Below, in pieces: positions 33,596-42,240 of a stretch of DNA of 64,000 nucleotides. Position numbers and translations under genes: made by a program. The stretch is taken from NCBI GenBank assembly GCA_963677355.2, contig CAXXXQ010000002.1, positions 372,001-436,000 on the forward strand. The letters are read 5' to 3'. Below the pieces are notes generated by a model. That model was not told the origin of the DNA, ran no database searches, and worked only from the letters and a program-made list of their open reading frames with translations. The stretch comes from Thiomicrorhabdus sp963677355. GTDB taxonomy: Bacteria > Pseudomonadota > Gammaproteobacteria > Thiomicrospirales > Thiomicrospiraceae. Numbering within the stretch: the first letter of the stretch is position 1; every line of letters begins with the position of its first letter.

Positions 33596-33753
33596 CTAGC
33601 ACGAGATGTCAGAGGTCTTAGGTATGCATAGCCTTATTATTATCTGTTAAGGTTTTGTCTTTTTTTCACTAGTTAGATCATATTCATGGGTTTGAATCTT
33701 CAAGTCAACGGAACTCACCGAGTGGAGCTGTTCTATTTGATGTTTTGAGTGTT

Positions 33754-33799
33754 ATGTTATAACATTTTTGAGTTTATCTTAAAGTGTTACGTTGTAACA
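33754..33799. promoter_or_regulatory. Paired palindromic operator-like sites upstream of the carbonic anhydrase-like gene
   Basis: Two perfect dyads: ATGTTATAACAT (33754-33765) and TGTTACGTTGTAACA (33785-33799, 6-3-6). They share TGTTA/TAACA half-sites, and their centres are about 32 bp, or three helical turns, apart. They lie 23-68 bp before the next ATG. The binding protein is unknown. Confidence 0.55.
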
Positions 33800-33821
33800 G
33801 TTATGTTTTCAAGAGGTGTAT

Positions 33822-34382
33822 ATGATTAGAAAAAATCCAAATGGCGATTTGCCTGTTATTGATCCGTCATCATTTGTAGATCCAACCGCGATTCTTTGCG
33901 GCAAAATAATTGTTGAAGAGAATGTGTTTATTGGTCCTTATGCTGTCATCCGTGCTGACGAAACTAATGAACACGGAGATATGGACGCGATTAGAATTGG
34001 CGCTGGTTCCAATATTCAAGATGGAGTGGTGATTCATTCTAAAGCTGGATCAGAAGTGGTGATAGGTAAAAATACCTCAATTGCACATAGAGCGATTGTT
34101 CATGGTCCATGTGAAATCGGTAGTAATGTTTTTATCGGTTTTAACTCGGTATTGTTTAACTGTTGTTTGGAAAATAGTGTTGTTGTACGACATAATTCTG
34201 TCATTGATTCATGTCAAATCGCAAACAGTATTTATATTCCTTCGGCTTCGCATATCAATGAAAAAACAGATTTGTCGTCATTCAATGTTAGAACAACTGA
34301 GCAGTTTGATTTTTCGGAGTCGGTAGTTATGGCAAATCACTCTTTGGTAAAAGGTTATAAAAGGATTCAGAATGATTTATAA
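33822..34382 (+). CDS. Gamma-class carbonic anhydrase-like left-handed beta-helix protein
   Basis: 186 residues; the ATG at 33822 has AAGAGG 5 nt upstream. Hexapeptide repeats fill ~20-140 (IIVEENVFIGPYAVIRADE; IRIGAGSNIQDGVVIHSKAG; VVIGKNTSIAHRAIVHGPCEIGSNVFIGFNSVLF). The three zinc histidines of gamma carbonic anhydrases can be placed: one in VVIHS and two in AHRAIVH (H-x4-H). The conserved Arg (VIRADE) and Asn-Gln (SNIQDG) are also present. This resembles the Cam/CcmM N-terminal type more than generic acyltransferases. Possible role in inorganic carbon use or acid-base balance; activity not provable from sequence. No signal peptide. Confidence 0.8.
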   Translation: MIRKNPNGDLPVIDPSSFVDPTAILCGKIIVEENVFIGPYAVIRADETNEHGDMDAIRIGAGSNIQDGVVIHSKAGSEVVIGKNTSIAHRAIVHGPCEIGSNVFIGFNSVLFNCCLENSVVVRHNSVIDSCQIANSIYIPSASHINEKTDLSSFNVRTTEQFDFSESVVMANHSLVKGYKRIQNDL

Positions 34383-34439
34383 GCAGGAAAGTTACGGATA
34401 AAGTTTGATTTATAATTTTTTTAATTAATAGAAAAAATT

Positions 34440-34474
34440 AAACCCGGTAAAAGCATGCTTTTACCGGGTTTTTT
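34440..34474. terminator. Bidirectional terminator
   Basis: AAACCCGGTAAAAGCA / TGCTTTTACCGGGTTT, a perfect 32-bp palindrome with T runs on both strands, between the convergent carbonic anhydrase-like gene and the DAHP synthase gene. Confidence 0.9.
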
Positions 34475-34483
34475 CGTTGGTAT

Positions 34484-35557
34484 TTATTTGTCTTTTTTAT
34501 ATTCTCGACGAGCCTGAGCGCCTTTTGCCAGCATGTCTAATACGGCCAAGCTGTCATCCCAGTCAATACAGGCGTCAGTAATACTTTGACCGTAGTTCAA
34601 AGGTTTGCCCGGTTCAACATCTTGACGACCGCCGACTAGGTGGCTTTCAACCATCGCACCCATAATATACGGGGTACCTTCGGCAAGCTGTTGCGAAATG
34701 GATTCGGCAACCACGAGTTGACGCTCGTGTTGTTTACTGCTGTTGGCATGGCTGCAGTCGATCATCAGTTTGTCTTCAACATCGGCCGCCTGCAGTTGGC
34801 TGACTGCATCCGCTACGAATTCCGCTTCATAGTTAGGGCCATCATTTCCGCCGCGCAGGATGACGTGACAGTCTTGGTTTCCGGTGGTTTCAAAGATGGC
34901 GGAGTGGCCGTCTTTGGTCATTGACATAAAGATGTGCGGGTTGTTAGCGGCTCGAATGGCGTCAACCGCAATTTTGAAACCGCCGTCGGTTCCGTTTTTG
35001 AAGCCGACCGGACAAGATAGGCCGGATGCCAGTTCACGGTGTCCTTGGCTTTCGGTAGTTCTTGCACCGATCGCTCCCCAGGAAACCAAGTCGGTAACAT
35101 ATTGCGGCGAAATCAAATCCAAAAACTCGGTTGCGGCCGGAACGCCCATGTCATTGATGTCGCGCAACAGTTCACGCGCTAATCCCAAGCCTTTATTGAT
35201 TTCAAAAGACTCATTCAGGTTAGGGTCGTTAATCAGACCTTTCCAGCCGACTGTGGTACGTGGTTTTTCAAAGTAAACTCGCATGACGATAAGTAGGTCG
35301 TTTTTATGTTTTTCAATCTGTTCCTTTAGACGTCCTGCATATTCGCGTGCCGCGCCAGGATCATGAATCGAGCATGGCCCGATGATGACCAGTAAGCGGT
35401 CGTCACGTCCGGAAAGAATATTGTGGATTTGTTGACGAGTATCGTAAACAGTTTGTGCCGCCGTTTCTGTAATCGGATACAGGTCGTGGATTTCACGAGG
35501 AGGGCGGACTTCGGTAATGTTTTTGATGCGTAAGTCATCGGTTTGATACTGCGTCAT
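34484..35557 (-). CDS. aroG: 3-deoxy-7-phosphoheptulonate synthase (type I, AroFGH family)
   Basis: First step of aromatic amino acid synthesis: PEP plus erythrose-4-phosphate to DAHP; cytosolic. 357 residues, the size of E. coli AroG/F/H. Motifs: LLVIIGPCSIHDPGAAREYA, VMRVYFEKPRTTVGWKGLINDP, GARTTESQGHRELASGLSCPVGFKNGTDG, MIDCSHANSSKQ and EPGKPLNYGQSITDACIDW. Which feedback class (Phe, Tyr or Trp) cannot be stated, so the symbol is only approximate. Monocistronic, with an intrinsic terminator. Confidence 0.93.
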   Translation of the reverse strand: MTQYQTDDLRIKNITEVRPPREIHDLYPITETAAQTVYDTRQQIHNILSGRDDRLLVIIGPCSIHDPGAAREYAGRLKEQIEKHKNDLLIVMRVYFEKPRTTVGWKGLINDPNLNESFEINKGLGLARELLRDINDMGVPAATEFLDLISPQYVTDLVSWGAIGARTTESQGHRELASGLSCPVGFKNGTDGGFKIAVDAIRAANNPHIFMSMTKDGHSAIFETTGNQDCHVILRGGNDGPNYEAEFVADAVSQLQAADVEDKLMIDCSHANSSKQHERQLVVAESISQQLAEGTPYIMGAMVESHLVGGRQDVEPGKPLNYGQSITDACIDWDDSLAVLDMLAKGAQARREYKKDK

Positions 35558-35905
35558 TGATAAAACCTTGAAAAAATTAAATTGAAACGGGTTATTTGCT
35601 TAGTTTTTTTAGAGTCAAACAATTAAAAAATCTATTTTCATCGGGTAATTTACAGGGAATGCAAATTAAATAAATCGAACTCTATATTATGCCATTTTAT
35701 CGTTGCTTGTGGCTAGTTTAAATCCGGTAGATGTTGATAAAAAAGTCATTATTGAGCAAGGGCTTTTTCAGTAGAATAAAAATTATCGGTAATCGGTTCT
35801 GTCATGAGCTTGAAAATTAAGCCGGAAATGACTAAAAAGTATCTCTCTAGGATATTTAGATTGATTATTTTGTGGTAAAATTCCTCGGTTTTGAAAAATT
35901 AAAGC
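35558..35905. other. Divergent intergenic region (348 bp)
   Basis: AT-rich and without a credible ORF. A TAAAAT at 35876-35881 may be the -10 of the DUF3579 gene, and AT-rich elements near 35680-35690 could serve the DAHP synthase gene. I see no riboswitch, strong repeat or RNA gene. Confidence 0.4.
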
Positions 35906-36208
35906 ATGGGCAAAGCAGTGCATTGTAGATATATCATTGAAGGCTATACTGAAGATGGCCGAAAATTTAGACCAAGTGATTGGATTGATCGTATTGCATC
36001 GATGGGGGCAACCTACGATATGCAGCGTTTAGTTTATTCGGATATGTTGCACCCTGAATTGTATGAAGGGCAGAAATGTCTGATCCTTGATACCGCACTG
36101 GAAGAGAAAAACCCGGGTATGTTTCAATACGTAATGAATTTTGTTAAGTCGAACGGTTTAAAAATGACTCAGGTGTGTGATGTGGTGGAGTCTAAGTTAG
36201 GCTCTTAA
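35906..36208 (+). CDS. DUF3579 family protein
   Basis: 100-residue soluble protein. The opening YIIEGYTEDGRKFRPSDWIDRIASM is characteristic of DUF3579, a small family found in proteobacteria with no known function. The remainder is a compact alpha/beta segment (CLILDTALEEKNPGMFQYVMNFVKSNGLKM). No signal or membrane segment. Own promoter upstream; terminated by a hairpin shared with the convergent prepilin peptidase gene. Confidence 0.82.
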   Translation: MGKAVHCRYIIEGYTEDGRKFRPSDWIDRIASMGATYDMQRLVYSDMLHPELYEGQKCLILDTALEEKNPGMFQYVMNFVKSNGLKMTQVCDVVESKLGS

Positions 36209-36238
36209 CCGACTTCTTAGTAGGCTTTGATTAAATAG

Positions 36239-36272
36239 AAGCGCTTGTCTGAATATCAGCAAGCGCTTTTTT
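36239..36272. terminator. Terminator between DUF3579 gene and pilD
   Basis: AAGCGCTTG and CAAGCGCTT arms (36239-36247, 36260-36268) with a 12-nt loop and a T tract on the plus strand. Confidence 0.8.
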
Positions 36273-36280
36273 GTTGGTGT

Positions 36281-37066
36281 TTAAAAGATAGACGGGCCGA
36301 GGAAAAGGGTTGCCCAGCCCCCAATAGCTAGAAAAGGTCCAAAGGCCAAAGGAGTGTCTTTGCCACGCGTTTTTAACACAATACCGATCACGCTAATCAG
36401 TATGCTGCTAACGGCGGCAATTAAGATGATTTGCGGTAGAGCCAAGAAACCAAACCAAGCGCCTAAAGCGGCAAGTAGCTTGAAGTCTCCATACCCCATC
36501 CCTTCTTTGCCGGTCAATATTTTGAATAGGTGATATACCGTCCAGAGTAGCAGGTAACCGACAGCGGCACCGATGATGGCGTCGGTCGGTGTCACGAATA
36601 AGTTTTGAGTGTTGAATAGTAGCCCCAGCCACAGTAAAGGCAGACTCAGGCTGTCCAGAATTAACTGATGTTCAAAATCAATGACAAAGATCGTAATCAA
36701 TAGCCAGCTGAATAGTGTCGCGGCAATGCCTTCTATTGTTGCTCCGAAATGCCATATGCAAGCAACGGTTAAAGCGGTTGTGAATAACTCGATTAGCGGG
36801 TAGCGAACGGAGATTTTATTGTCACAGTTGTGGCATTTTCCGCCCGATAACAACCAGCTGAAGAGTGGAATGAGTCGGTACCACGGAATGGTAGCATCGC
36901 ATTGCGGACACTTGGAGCCGCCGAGACTGATTTTTTTTAGGATTTGCTCTTCACCGGCTAGCATCAGTCGTGGCAATCGCCAAGTCAACATGGATAGGAA
37001 GCTACCGACAAGTAGACCGATAATGCCGCTGAAAATAAGTAATTGAGTTGTGTTTATTGTATCCAT
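36281..37066 (-). CDS. pilD: Type IV prepilin peptidase / N-methyltransferase
   Basis: Inner-membrane aspartic protease that cleaves and N-methylates type IV prepilins and type II secretion pseudopilins. I choose ATG 37066 (AGGCG 6 nt upstream), giving 261 residues; starting at 37114 would add a polar extension. The cytoplasmic zinc loop is complete (C-x2-C in SKCPQCDATIPWYRLIP, second C-x2-C in GKCHNCDNKIS). The two catalytic aspartates are in FVIDFEHQ and GMGYGDFKLLAALGAW. Slightly shorter than PilD (~290). No pilin, pilB or pilC neighbours are present, so the gene is an orphan here. Confidence 0.92.
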   Translation of the reverse strand: MDTINTTQLLIFSGIIGLLVGSFLSMLTWRLPRLMLAGEEQILKKISLGGSKCPQCDATIPWYRLIPLFSWLLSGGKCHNCDNKISVRYPLIELFTTALTVACIWHFGATIEGIAATLFSWLLITIFVIDFEHQLILDSLSLPLLWLGLLFNTQNLFVTPTDAIIGAAVGYLLLWTVYHLFKILTGKEGMGYGDFKLLAALGAWFGFLALPQIILIAAVSSILISVIGIVLKTRGKDTPLAFGPFLAIGGWATLFLGPSIF

Positions 37067-37314
37067 TGGTAACGCCTGTTTTGATTTTGTCGAAGCTAGG
37101 CAAAACTGTATCAAAAAATTGCTTCCGCTATTTAACTAAATCCATTTCTGACTAAGCTGGGAACCGTTATTTGGGCTCTTATTCTAGATGCTTCCCTAAG
37201 GTTCGAAAATGGCTGCTAAATTATTGCTAAATCATTTGAAATCTAGTGTTAAAAAAGCGCGGGTTTCCTTTATAATACTCGTTTATTTGTTTTTACGGCT
37301 TTTGGCCGTTCTGG

Positions 37315-37995
37315 ATGGGCGCAGTGTCGTTTTTTAAGCGTTATTTAATTGCGGGTTTGTTGGTATGGTTGCCGTTGGGTGTAACCATCGTTGTTATCAA
37401 GTTTTTGATTGACCTGTTTGATACGACCCTGTTGCTGATTCCGCAGGCATATCGGCCTGAAACTCTGTTGGGCGTAGATATTCCCGGCTTCGGCTTGGTG
37501 ATGTCGGTGTTGGTGATTTTGATTACCGGGATGTTTGTAGCCAATTTTCTTGGTAGTAAGATTGTCCGTTTGTGGGAAGCGTTTCTGTCTCGAATCCCGC
37601 TGGTTCGTTCGATCTATCAAGCGGTTAAGCAGATTGCCGAGGCAGTGTTTGGCTCCGGAGATCAGACCTTTGAGAAGGTTTATCTGATCGAGTATCCTCG
37701 CAAAGGTTTATGGACGTTGGCTTTTCAAACCAGTACCCAGGTAGGCGAGGCTCAACGCAAAACCGGATTGGAAGATGTGGTGAACTTATTTGTTCCGACC
37801 ACTCCGAACCCGACTTCCGGGTTTTATATTATGGCCTCCAAGCTGGAGATCAAAGAGCTGTCTCTAAATGTGGATGATGCACTGAAGATGCTGATTTCAG
37901 GCGGGGTGGTTGTGCCGGATGTGAAAAAGTATCTACTAGAAGATCTTTCCGAAGAAGCTGAACAGGATTCTAAAGAACAAAAAAAGAAGGCATAG
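37315..37995 (+). CDS. DUF502 family membrane protein
   Basis: 226 residues. Two N-terminal transmembrane segments (AGLLVWLPLGVTIVVIKFLIDLF; FGLVMSVLVILITGMFVANFLG) precede a conserved cytoplasmic domain (RIPLVRSIYQAVKQIAEAV; VYLIEYPRKGLWTLAFQTS; VFVPTTPNPTSGFYIM) and an acidic-basic tail. It matches DUF502, of unknown function, commonly found just upstream of aspS in proteobacteria as here. TATAAT at 37271-37276 is a likely -10. 149 bp separate it from aspS. Confidence 0.88.
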   Translation: MGAVSFFKRYLIAGLLVWLPLGVTIVVIKFLIDLFDTTLLLIPQAYRPETLLGVDIPGFGLVMSVLVILITGMFVANFLGSKIVRLWEAFLSRIPLVRSIYQAVKQIAEAVFGSGDQTFEKVYLIEYPRKGLWTLAFQTSTQVGEAQRKTGLEDVVNLFVPTTPNPTSGFYIMASKLEIKELSLNVDDALKMLISGGVVVPDVKKYLLEDLSEEAEQDSKEQKKKA

Positions 37996-38144
37996 CGTAA
38001 GGCTTGGCTTAGATCGCCTTCGGGGTTTGTTCGAGTTTGTTTTTAATTAGTTTGTAACCGTGTGAATCAAGTATTCACCGCAAAGAACGTCGTTTGGGCA
38101 GCAAGTCAAGACGGCATCATTGAGTAAAAAGGTAAAATTAAGTT

Positions 38145-39926
38145 ATGCGTACGCAGTATTGTGGGCAAGTTACAGAAAAGTTTATTGACCAAACCGTCAC
38201 CGTTGCAGGTTGGGTGCACCGTCGCCGTGATCACGGCGGGGTTATCTTCATCGATTTACGTGACCGTGAAGGTTTGGTGCAAGTCGTCGTTAACCCGGAT
38301 ACTGCGGAAATTTTTGCCAAAGCGGAGCGTTTACGTTCAGAGTGTGTACTGCAGATTAGCGGTAAGGTCATTCCAAGAACGGAAGGTACTATCAACCCAA
38401 ATATGGCAACCGGTAAAATCGAAATCGTTGCCGAAGACTTGGTTGTTTTAAGTATGGCGGAGCCGATTCCATTCCAGTTGGATGATAAAAACGTCGGTGA
38501 AGAAACTCGCCTGAAATACCGTTATATCGATTTACGTCGTGAAGAGATGCAACAGACTTTAATGTTGCGTTATAAAGTGACTCGTACTATGCGCCGTTAT
38601 CTTGACGACAATAACTTCATGGATATCGAAACCCCGATTCTGACCAAGTCTACTCCGGAAGGGGCGCGTGATTATTTGGTTCCGAGTCGTACTCACGCCA
38701 ATAAATTCTTTGCTTTGCCGCAGTCGCCACAGCTATTTAAGCAGTTGTTGATGATGTCCGGTTTTGACCGTTATTATCAGATCACACGTTGTTTCCGTGA
38801 CGAAGACTTGCGTGCCGATCGTCAGCCTGAGTTCACTCAGTTGGATATCGAAACGTCGTTCATGACCGAAGAGCAGGTCATGAAGACTATGGAAGGTTTG
38901 GTTAAGATGATCTTTAAAGAAACGATCGACCATGAGTTTGAAGGTGACTTCCCGCGTATGCCTTATTCGGAAGCGATTGAAAAATACGGAATCGATCGCC
39001 CGGATTTGCGTATTGATATGCAATTGGTTGATGTCGCGGATTTGTTACAAGATATCGATTTCAAAGTATTTGCCGGTCCGGCTAAAGATCCAAAAGGGCG
39101 TGTTGCTGCGCTTAAGGTACCGGGTGCAGGTTCAATGAGCCGTAAAGAGATAGATGAATACACCAAATTTGTCGGAATCTATGGCGCGAAAGGTTTGGCT
39201 TACATAAAAGTTAATGATCTGTCTGCCGGTATTGACGGCTTGCAATCGCCAATCGTTAAATTCTTCCCGGATCAAGTGATGGAAATCATGCAGCGTGTTG
39301 GTGCGCAAGATGGCGATATCGTCTTCTTCGGTGCGGATCGCGCTAAAGTTGTTAACGAAGCCTTGGGTGCGTTACGTGTTAAGATCGGTGAAGATCTTGG
39401 TATGCTAAACGGTAAGTTCAAACCGGTTTGGGTTGTCGATTTCCCAATGTTTGAAGAGGATGAAGAGACCGCACGTATGACGGCGATTCACCATCCTTTC
39501 ACTCAGCCGAAAGCGACGACAGAAGAAATTTTGAACCACGATAAACCGCATCAAATGCTTTCTCGTGCTTATGATTTGGTTATCAACGGCTTGGAAGTCG
39601 GTGGTGGTTCTGTGCGTATTCACGATACTAATATGCAGGCCGCAGTATTCAAGCTGTTGGGTATCTCAGATGAAGAAGCGCAGGATAAGTTCGGTTTCTT
39701 GTTGAATGCATTGAAATTCGGTTGTCCTCCACATGCCGGTATGGCTTTCGGTCTTGATCGTTTAGTGATGATTCTGGGTGATATTGAATCCATCCGTGAT
39801 GTGATCGCCTTCCCGAAAACTCAGTCGGCGGCTTGTTTGCTAACCGAAGCGCCGGGTATGGTGGATAACGCCCAATTGGAAGAGTTGGCTCTGCGTTTCC
39901 GTAAGCCGGTTCGTGGCCAAGAATAA
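38145..39926 (+). CDS. aspS: Aspartyl-tRNA synthetase
   Basis: 593-residue class IIb synthetase charging tRNA-Asp (or tRNA-Asn as well if non-discriminating). N-terminal OB-fold anticodon domain (GQVTEKFIDQTVTVAGWVHRRRDHGGVIFIDLRDREG). Class II motifs follow: motif 2 in RCFRDEDLRADRQPEFTQLDIE, the bacterial GAD insertion around 285-420, and motif 3 FGLDRLVMIL. Bacterial length is normal (~590). The end overlaps the open frame preceding nadA but not the chosen nadA start. Confidence 0.98.
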   Translation: MRTQYCGQVTEKFIDQTVTVAGWVHRRRDHGGVIFIDLRDREGLVQVVVNPDTAEIFAKAERLRSECVLQISGKVIPRTEGTINPNMATGKIEIVAEDLVVLSMAEPIPFQLDDKNVGEETRLKYRYIDLRREEMQQTLMLRYKVTRTMRRYLDDNNFMDIETPILTKSTPEGARDYLVPSRTHANKFFALPQSPQLFKQLLMMSGFDRYYQITRCFRDEDLRADRQPEFTQLDIETSFMTEEQVMKTMEGLVKMIFKETIDHEFEGDFPRMPYSEAIEKYGIDRPDLRIDMQLVDVADLLQDIDFKVFAGPAKDPKGRVAALKVPGAGSMSRKEIDEYTKFVGIYGAKGLAYIKVNDLSAGIDGLQSPIVKFFPDQVMEIMQRVGAQDGDIVFFGADRAKVVNEALGALRVKIGEDLGMLNGKFKPVWVVDFPMFEEDEETARMTAIHHPFTQPKATTEEILNHDKPHQMLSRAYDLVINGLEVGGGSVRIHDTNMQAAVFKLLGISDEEAQDKFGFLLNALKFGCPPHAGMAFGLDRLVMILGDIESIRDVIAFPKTQSAACLLTEAPGMVDNAQLEELALRFRKPVRGQE

Positions 39927-39939
39927 CGGTGTGAAACAG

Positions 39940-41016
39940 ATGTCTCAGCATGCAATCGATATCCCTGTTCAGTTAGAGTCGCGTATTCAGAAGCTGGCTT
40001 CCGGAGTGCCGACTCAACCATGGCTGAATAATGCGGAAAAAGAGCAGCTGAAAACCGAGATCAAACAGTTGTTGAAAGAGAATAACGCCCAGCTAATTGC
40101 TCACTATTATGTGGACGATGAGTTACAGGCGTTGGCGGAAGAGACCGGTGGTGTGGTTGCCGACTCTTTGGAAATGGCGAATTTCGGCGCGCAATCCGAT
40201 GCGGATATGCTGGTGGTATGCGGCGTCCGTTTTATGGGAGAGTCGGCGAAGATGTTGAGCCCGGAAAAAACGGTGCTGATGCCGGATCTAGGCGCGACTT
40301 GTTCTTTGGATGAAGGTTGCCCTCCGGCCGAATTTGCCGCTTTTTGCAAACAGCATCCGGATCATACCGTGGTGGTTTATGCCAATACCAGTGCCAAGGT
40401 CAAAGCGATTGCCGACTGGGTGGTCACTTCCGGAAATGCGTTGCAGATCGTTCGTCACTTGAAAGAGCAGGGCAAAAAAATCATCTGGGCTCCGGATCGT
40501 CATCTGGGCCACTGGATTGAACAGGAAATCGGAATCGAGATGCTGCGCTGGCAGGGGCATTGTATCGTGCATGACGAGTTTAAAAAGTTTGAGCTCGAAG
40601 CCTTGATGCAGAAACATCCAAAAGCCAAGCTGTTAGTGCATCCTGAGTCACCTGCCGAAGTTGTCGATTTGGCGGATGTGGTTGGATCAACCAAAGTTCT
40701 ATTGAATGCGGTAACCAGCATGGATGACGAAGAATTTATCGTCGCTACCGACTACGGTATTTTCTATAAAATGCAGCAAGCGGCGCCAAATAAAAAGCTC
40801 TATATTGCGCCGACCGGAAGTAAGGTTCAGGCGTGCAAAAGTTGCGCACACTGTCCTTGGATGGCGATGAACGGTCTGCAAAACCTGCGTGATTGTTTGA
40901 AAAACCGTACTGGTGAAATAATTATTCCCGAAGACATTCGTAAGCAAGCGTTGGTTTCTTTACAAAGAATGCTCGACTTTTCTCGCGAAGCGGGTCTGGT
41001 AAAAGCGGTAAATTGA
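39940..41016 (+). CDS. nadA: Quinolinate synthase A
   Basis: [4Fe-4S] enzyme condensing iminoaspartate with dihydroxyacetone phosphate in NAD synthesis. Cluster cysteines lie in VVCGVRFMGESAK, LGATCSLDEGCP and the C-terminal CKSCAHCPWM. The motif LIAHYYVDDELQALAEETGG near the start is typical. Start is uncertain: ATG at 39940 gives 358 residues, GTG at 39931 is an alternative, and neither has a clear Shine-Dalgarno, suggesting coupling to aspS, which ends at 39926. A terminator hairpin follows immediately. Confidence 0.95.
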   Translation: MSQHAIDIPVQLESRIQKLASGVPTQPWLNNAEKEQLKTEIKQLLKENNAQLIAHYYVDDELQALAEETGGVVADSLEMANFGAQSDADMLVVCGVRFMGESAKMLSPEKTVLMPDLGATCSLDEGCPPAEFAAFCKQHPDHTVVVYANTSAKVKAIADWVVTSGNALQIVRHLKEQGKKIIWAPDRHLGHWIEQEIGIEMLRWQGHCIVHDEFKKFELEALMQKHPKAKLLVHPESPAEVVDLADVVGSTKVLLNAVTSMDDEEFIVATDYGIFYKMQQAAPNKKLYIAPTGSKVQACKSCAHCPWMAMNGLQNLRDCLKNRTGEIIIPEDIRKQALVSLQRMLDFSREAGLVKAVN

Positions 41017-41026
41017 TTTTGGATTG

Positions 41027-41051
41027 AAAGCGGGTGTATGCCCGCTTTTTT
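41027..41051 (+). terminator. Terminator after nadA, abutting the ruvC start codon
   Basis: AAGCGGG-TGTATG-CCCGCTT stem followed by T residues; the T tract ends at 41051 and the ruvC ATG begins at 41052. It leaves no room for a ribosome-binding site between them. Confidence 0.75.
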
Positions 41052-41582
41052 ATGAGTAAAATTTTGGCTAAGTTAAAACGTATTTTAGGCATTGACCCGG
41101 GATCCAGAAAAACCGGTTTCGGCATTATCGAATCGGGTCGTTATCATCCCAATTATCTTGTCAGCGGCGTGATTCGGGTGGAAAAATTCAGCGGCGCGCA
41201 ACGTCTAAAGAATATCTTTGAATCGATCTGCCAGATCATCGATCAATATCAGCCGGACGTGATGGCGGTTGAAAAGGTCTTTGTCTATAAAAATCCGAAA
41301 TCTGCAATTACGCTTGGGCAAGCTCGAGGTGTGATTTTATGCGCGGCGGCCATTAAAGGGGTGGATATCATGGAATATACGCCCACCCAGATCAAAAGTA
41401 CGATTGTGGGCAAAGGGCATGCCGGCAAAGATCAAATTCAATATATGGTGCAAAACCTTCTCAAGTTGACAGATAGCCCGCAGGAAGATGCGGCGGATGC
41501 TTTGGCTTGTGCGTTGTGTCATGATCGCTATATGTCTTTGGGCGTGGATCCGGAAACGATTTCCAAAGGCAGTAAGTTTTAA
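41052..41582 (+). CDS. ruvC: Holliday junction resolvase RuvC
   Basis: Endonuclease that resolves Holliday junctions bound by RuvAB. Residues: KRILGIDPGSRKTGFG with the first catalytic Asp, VMAVEKVFVYKNPKSAITLGQARGVIL with the Glu, and DSPQEDAADALACALCH with the C-terminal Asp pair. From ATG 41052 the product is 176 residues. Its first ten residues (MSKILAKLKR) exceed the usual MRILGIDPG start, and no Shine-Dalgarno precedes this ATG because a terminator T tract ends right at it. An internal TTG start is possible. It heads ruvC-ruvA-ruvB. Confidence 0.93.
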   Translation: MSKILAKLKRILGIDPGSRKTGFGIIESGRYHPNYLVSGVIRVEKFSGAQRLKNIFESICQIIDQYQPDVMAVEKVFVYKNPKSAITLGQARGVILCAAAIKGVDIMEYTPTQIKSTIVGKGHAGKDQIQYMVQNLLKLTDSPQEDAADALACALCHDRYMSLGVDPETISKGSKF

Positions 41583-41607
41583 AATCTGAGTGTAGGAGCT
41601 TAAATAG

Positions 41608-42240
41608 GTGATAGGTTTTTTAAGAGGCAAACTGGTGCAGAAGCAGCCGCCGATGTTGCTGTTGGATGTGAATGGTGTCGGTTACGAGATAGAGGCACCC
41701 ATGTCCACTTTTTACCAATTGGAATCGGTCTCTGAAGATGTGACTATTTTGACCTATATGCATGTGCGCGAAGATGCTCAATTGCTGTTCGGTTTTGCGA
41801 CCGAGTCGGAGAAAACCTTATTCAAAACCTTGATTAAAGTGAACGGGGTCGGCGCGAAAATGGCCTTAGGCATTCTGTCCGCCATGTCGGTGCATGAATT
41901 CTGTAGCAATGTGGATAACGGCGATGTTACCGCCTTGACGCGTATTCCGGGAGTCGGTAAAAAAACCGCCGAACGATTACAGATTGAAATGCGCGATCGG
42001 CTCAAACCGGTTATCGAATCGGGTATGCTTGATTATCAGCCGTCGGCAGCCGGTTCTACAGCGCCTGGATTGACTTCACAAGCTCAAATTCCTAGCTCAA
42101 TACAACAGTCAGCATGTGATGCATTGATTGCTCTAGGATACAAAAATAACCAGGCAGAAAAAATGGTTGCAGCCGTTTTTGAAGAAGGGTTAACATTGGA
42201 AGCCATTATTAAACGTGCTCTGCAAGGAATTAAGCTGTAA
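41608..42240 (+). CDS. ruvA: Holliday junction DNA helicase subunit RuvA
   Basis: 210 residues from a GTG start with AGGAG about 10 nt upstream. The N-terminal OB fold begins MIGFLRGKLV. Two helix-hairpin-helix motifs contact the junction (LFKTLIKVNGVGAKMALGIL; LTRIPGVGKKTAERLQIEM). The C-terminal domain contacting RuvB is ACDALIALGYKNNQAEKMV. The tetramer loads RuvB onto Holliday junctions. The stop codon immediately precedes the ruvB ATG. Confidence 0.97.
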   Translation: MIGFLRGKLVQKQPPMLLLDVNGVGYEIEAPMSTFYQLESVSEDVTILTYMHVREDAQLLFGFATESEKTLFKTLIKVNGVGAKMALGILSAMSVHEFCSNVDNGDVTALTRIPGVGKKTAERLQIEMRDRLKPVIESGMLDYQPSAAGSTAPGLTSQAQIPSSIQQSACDALIALGYKNNQAEKMVAAVFEEGLTLEAIIKRALQGIKL

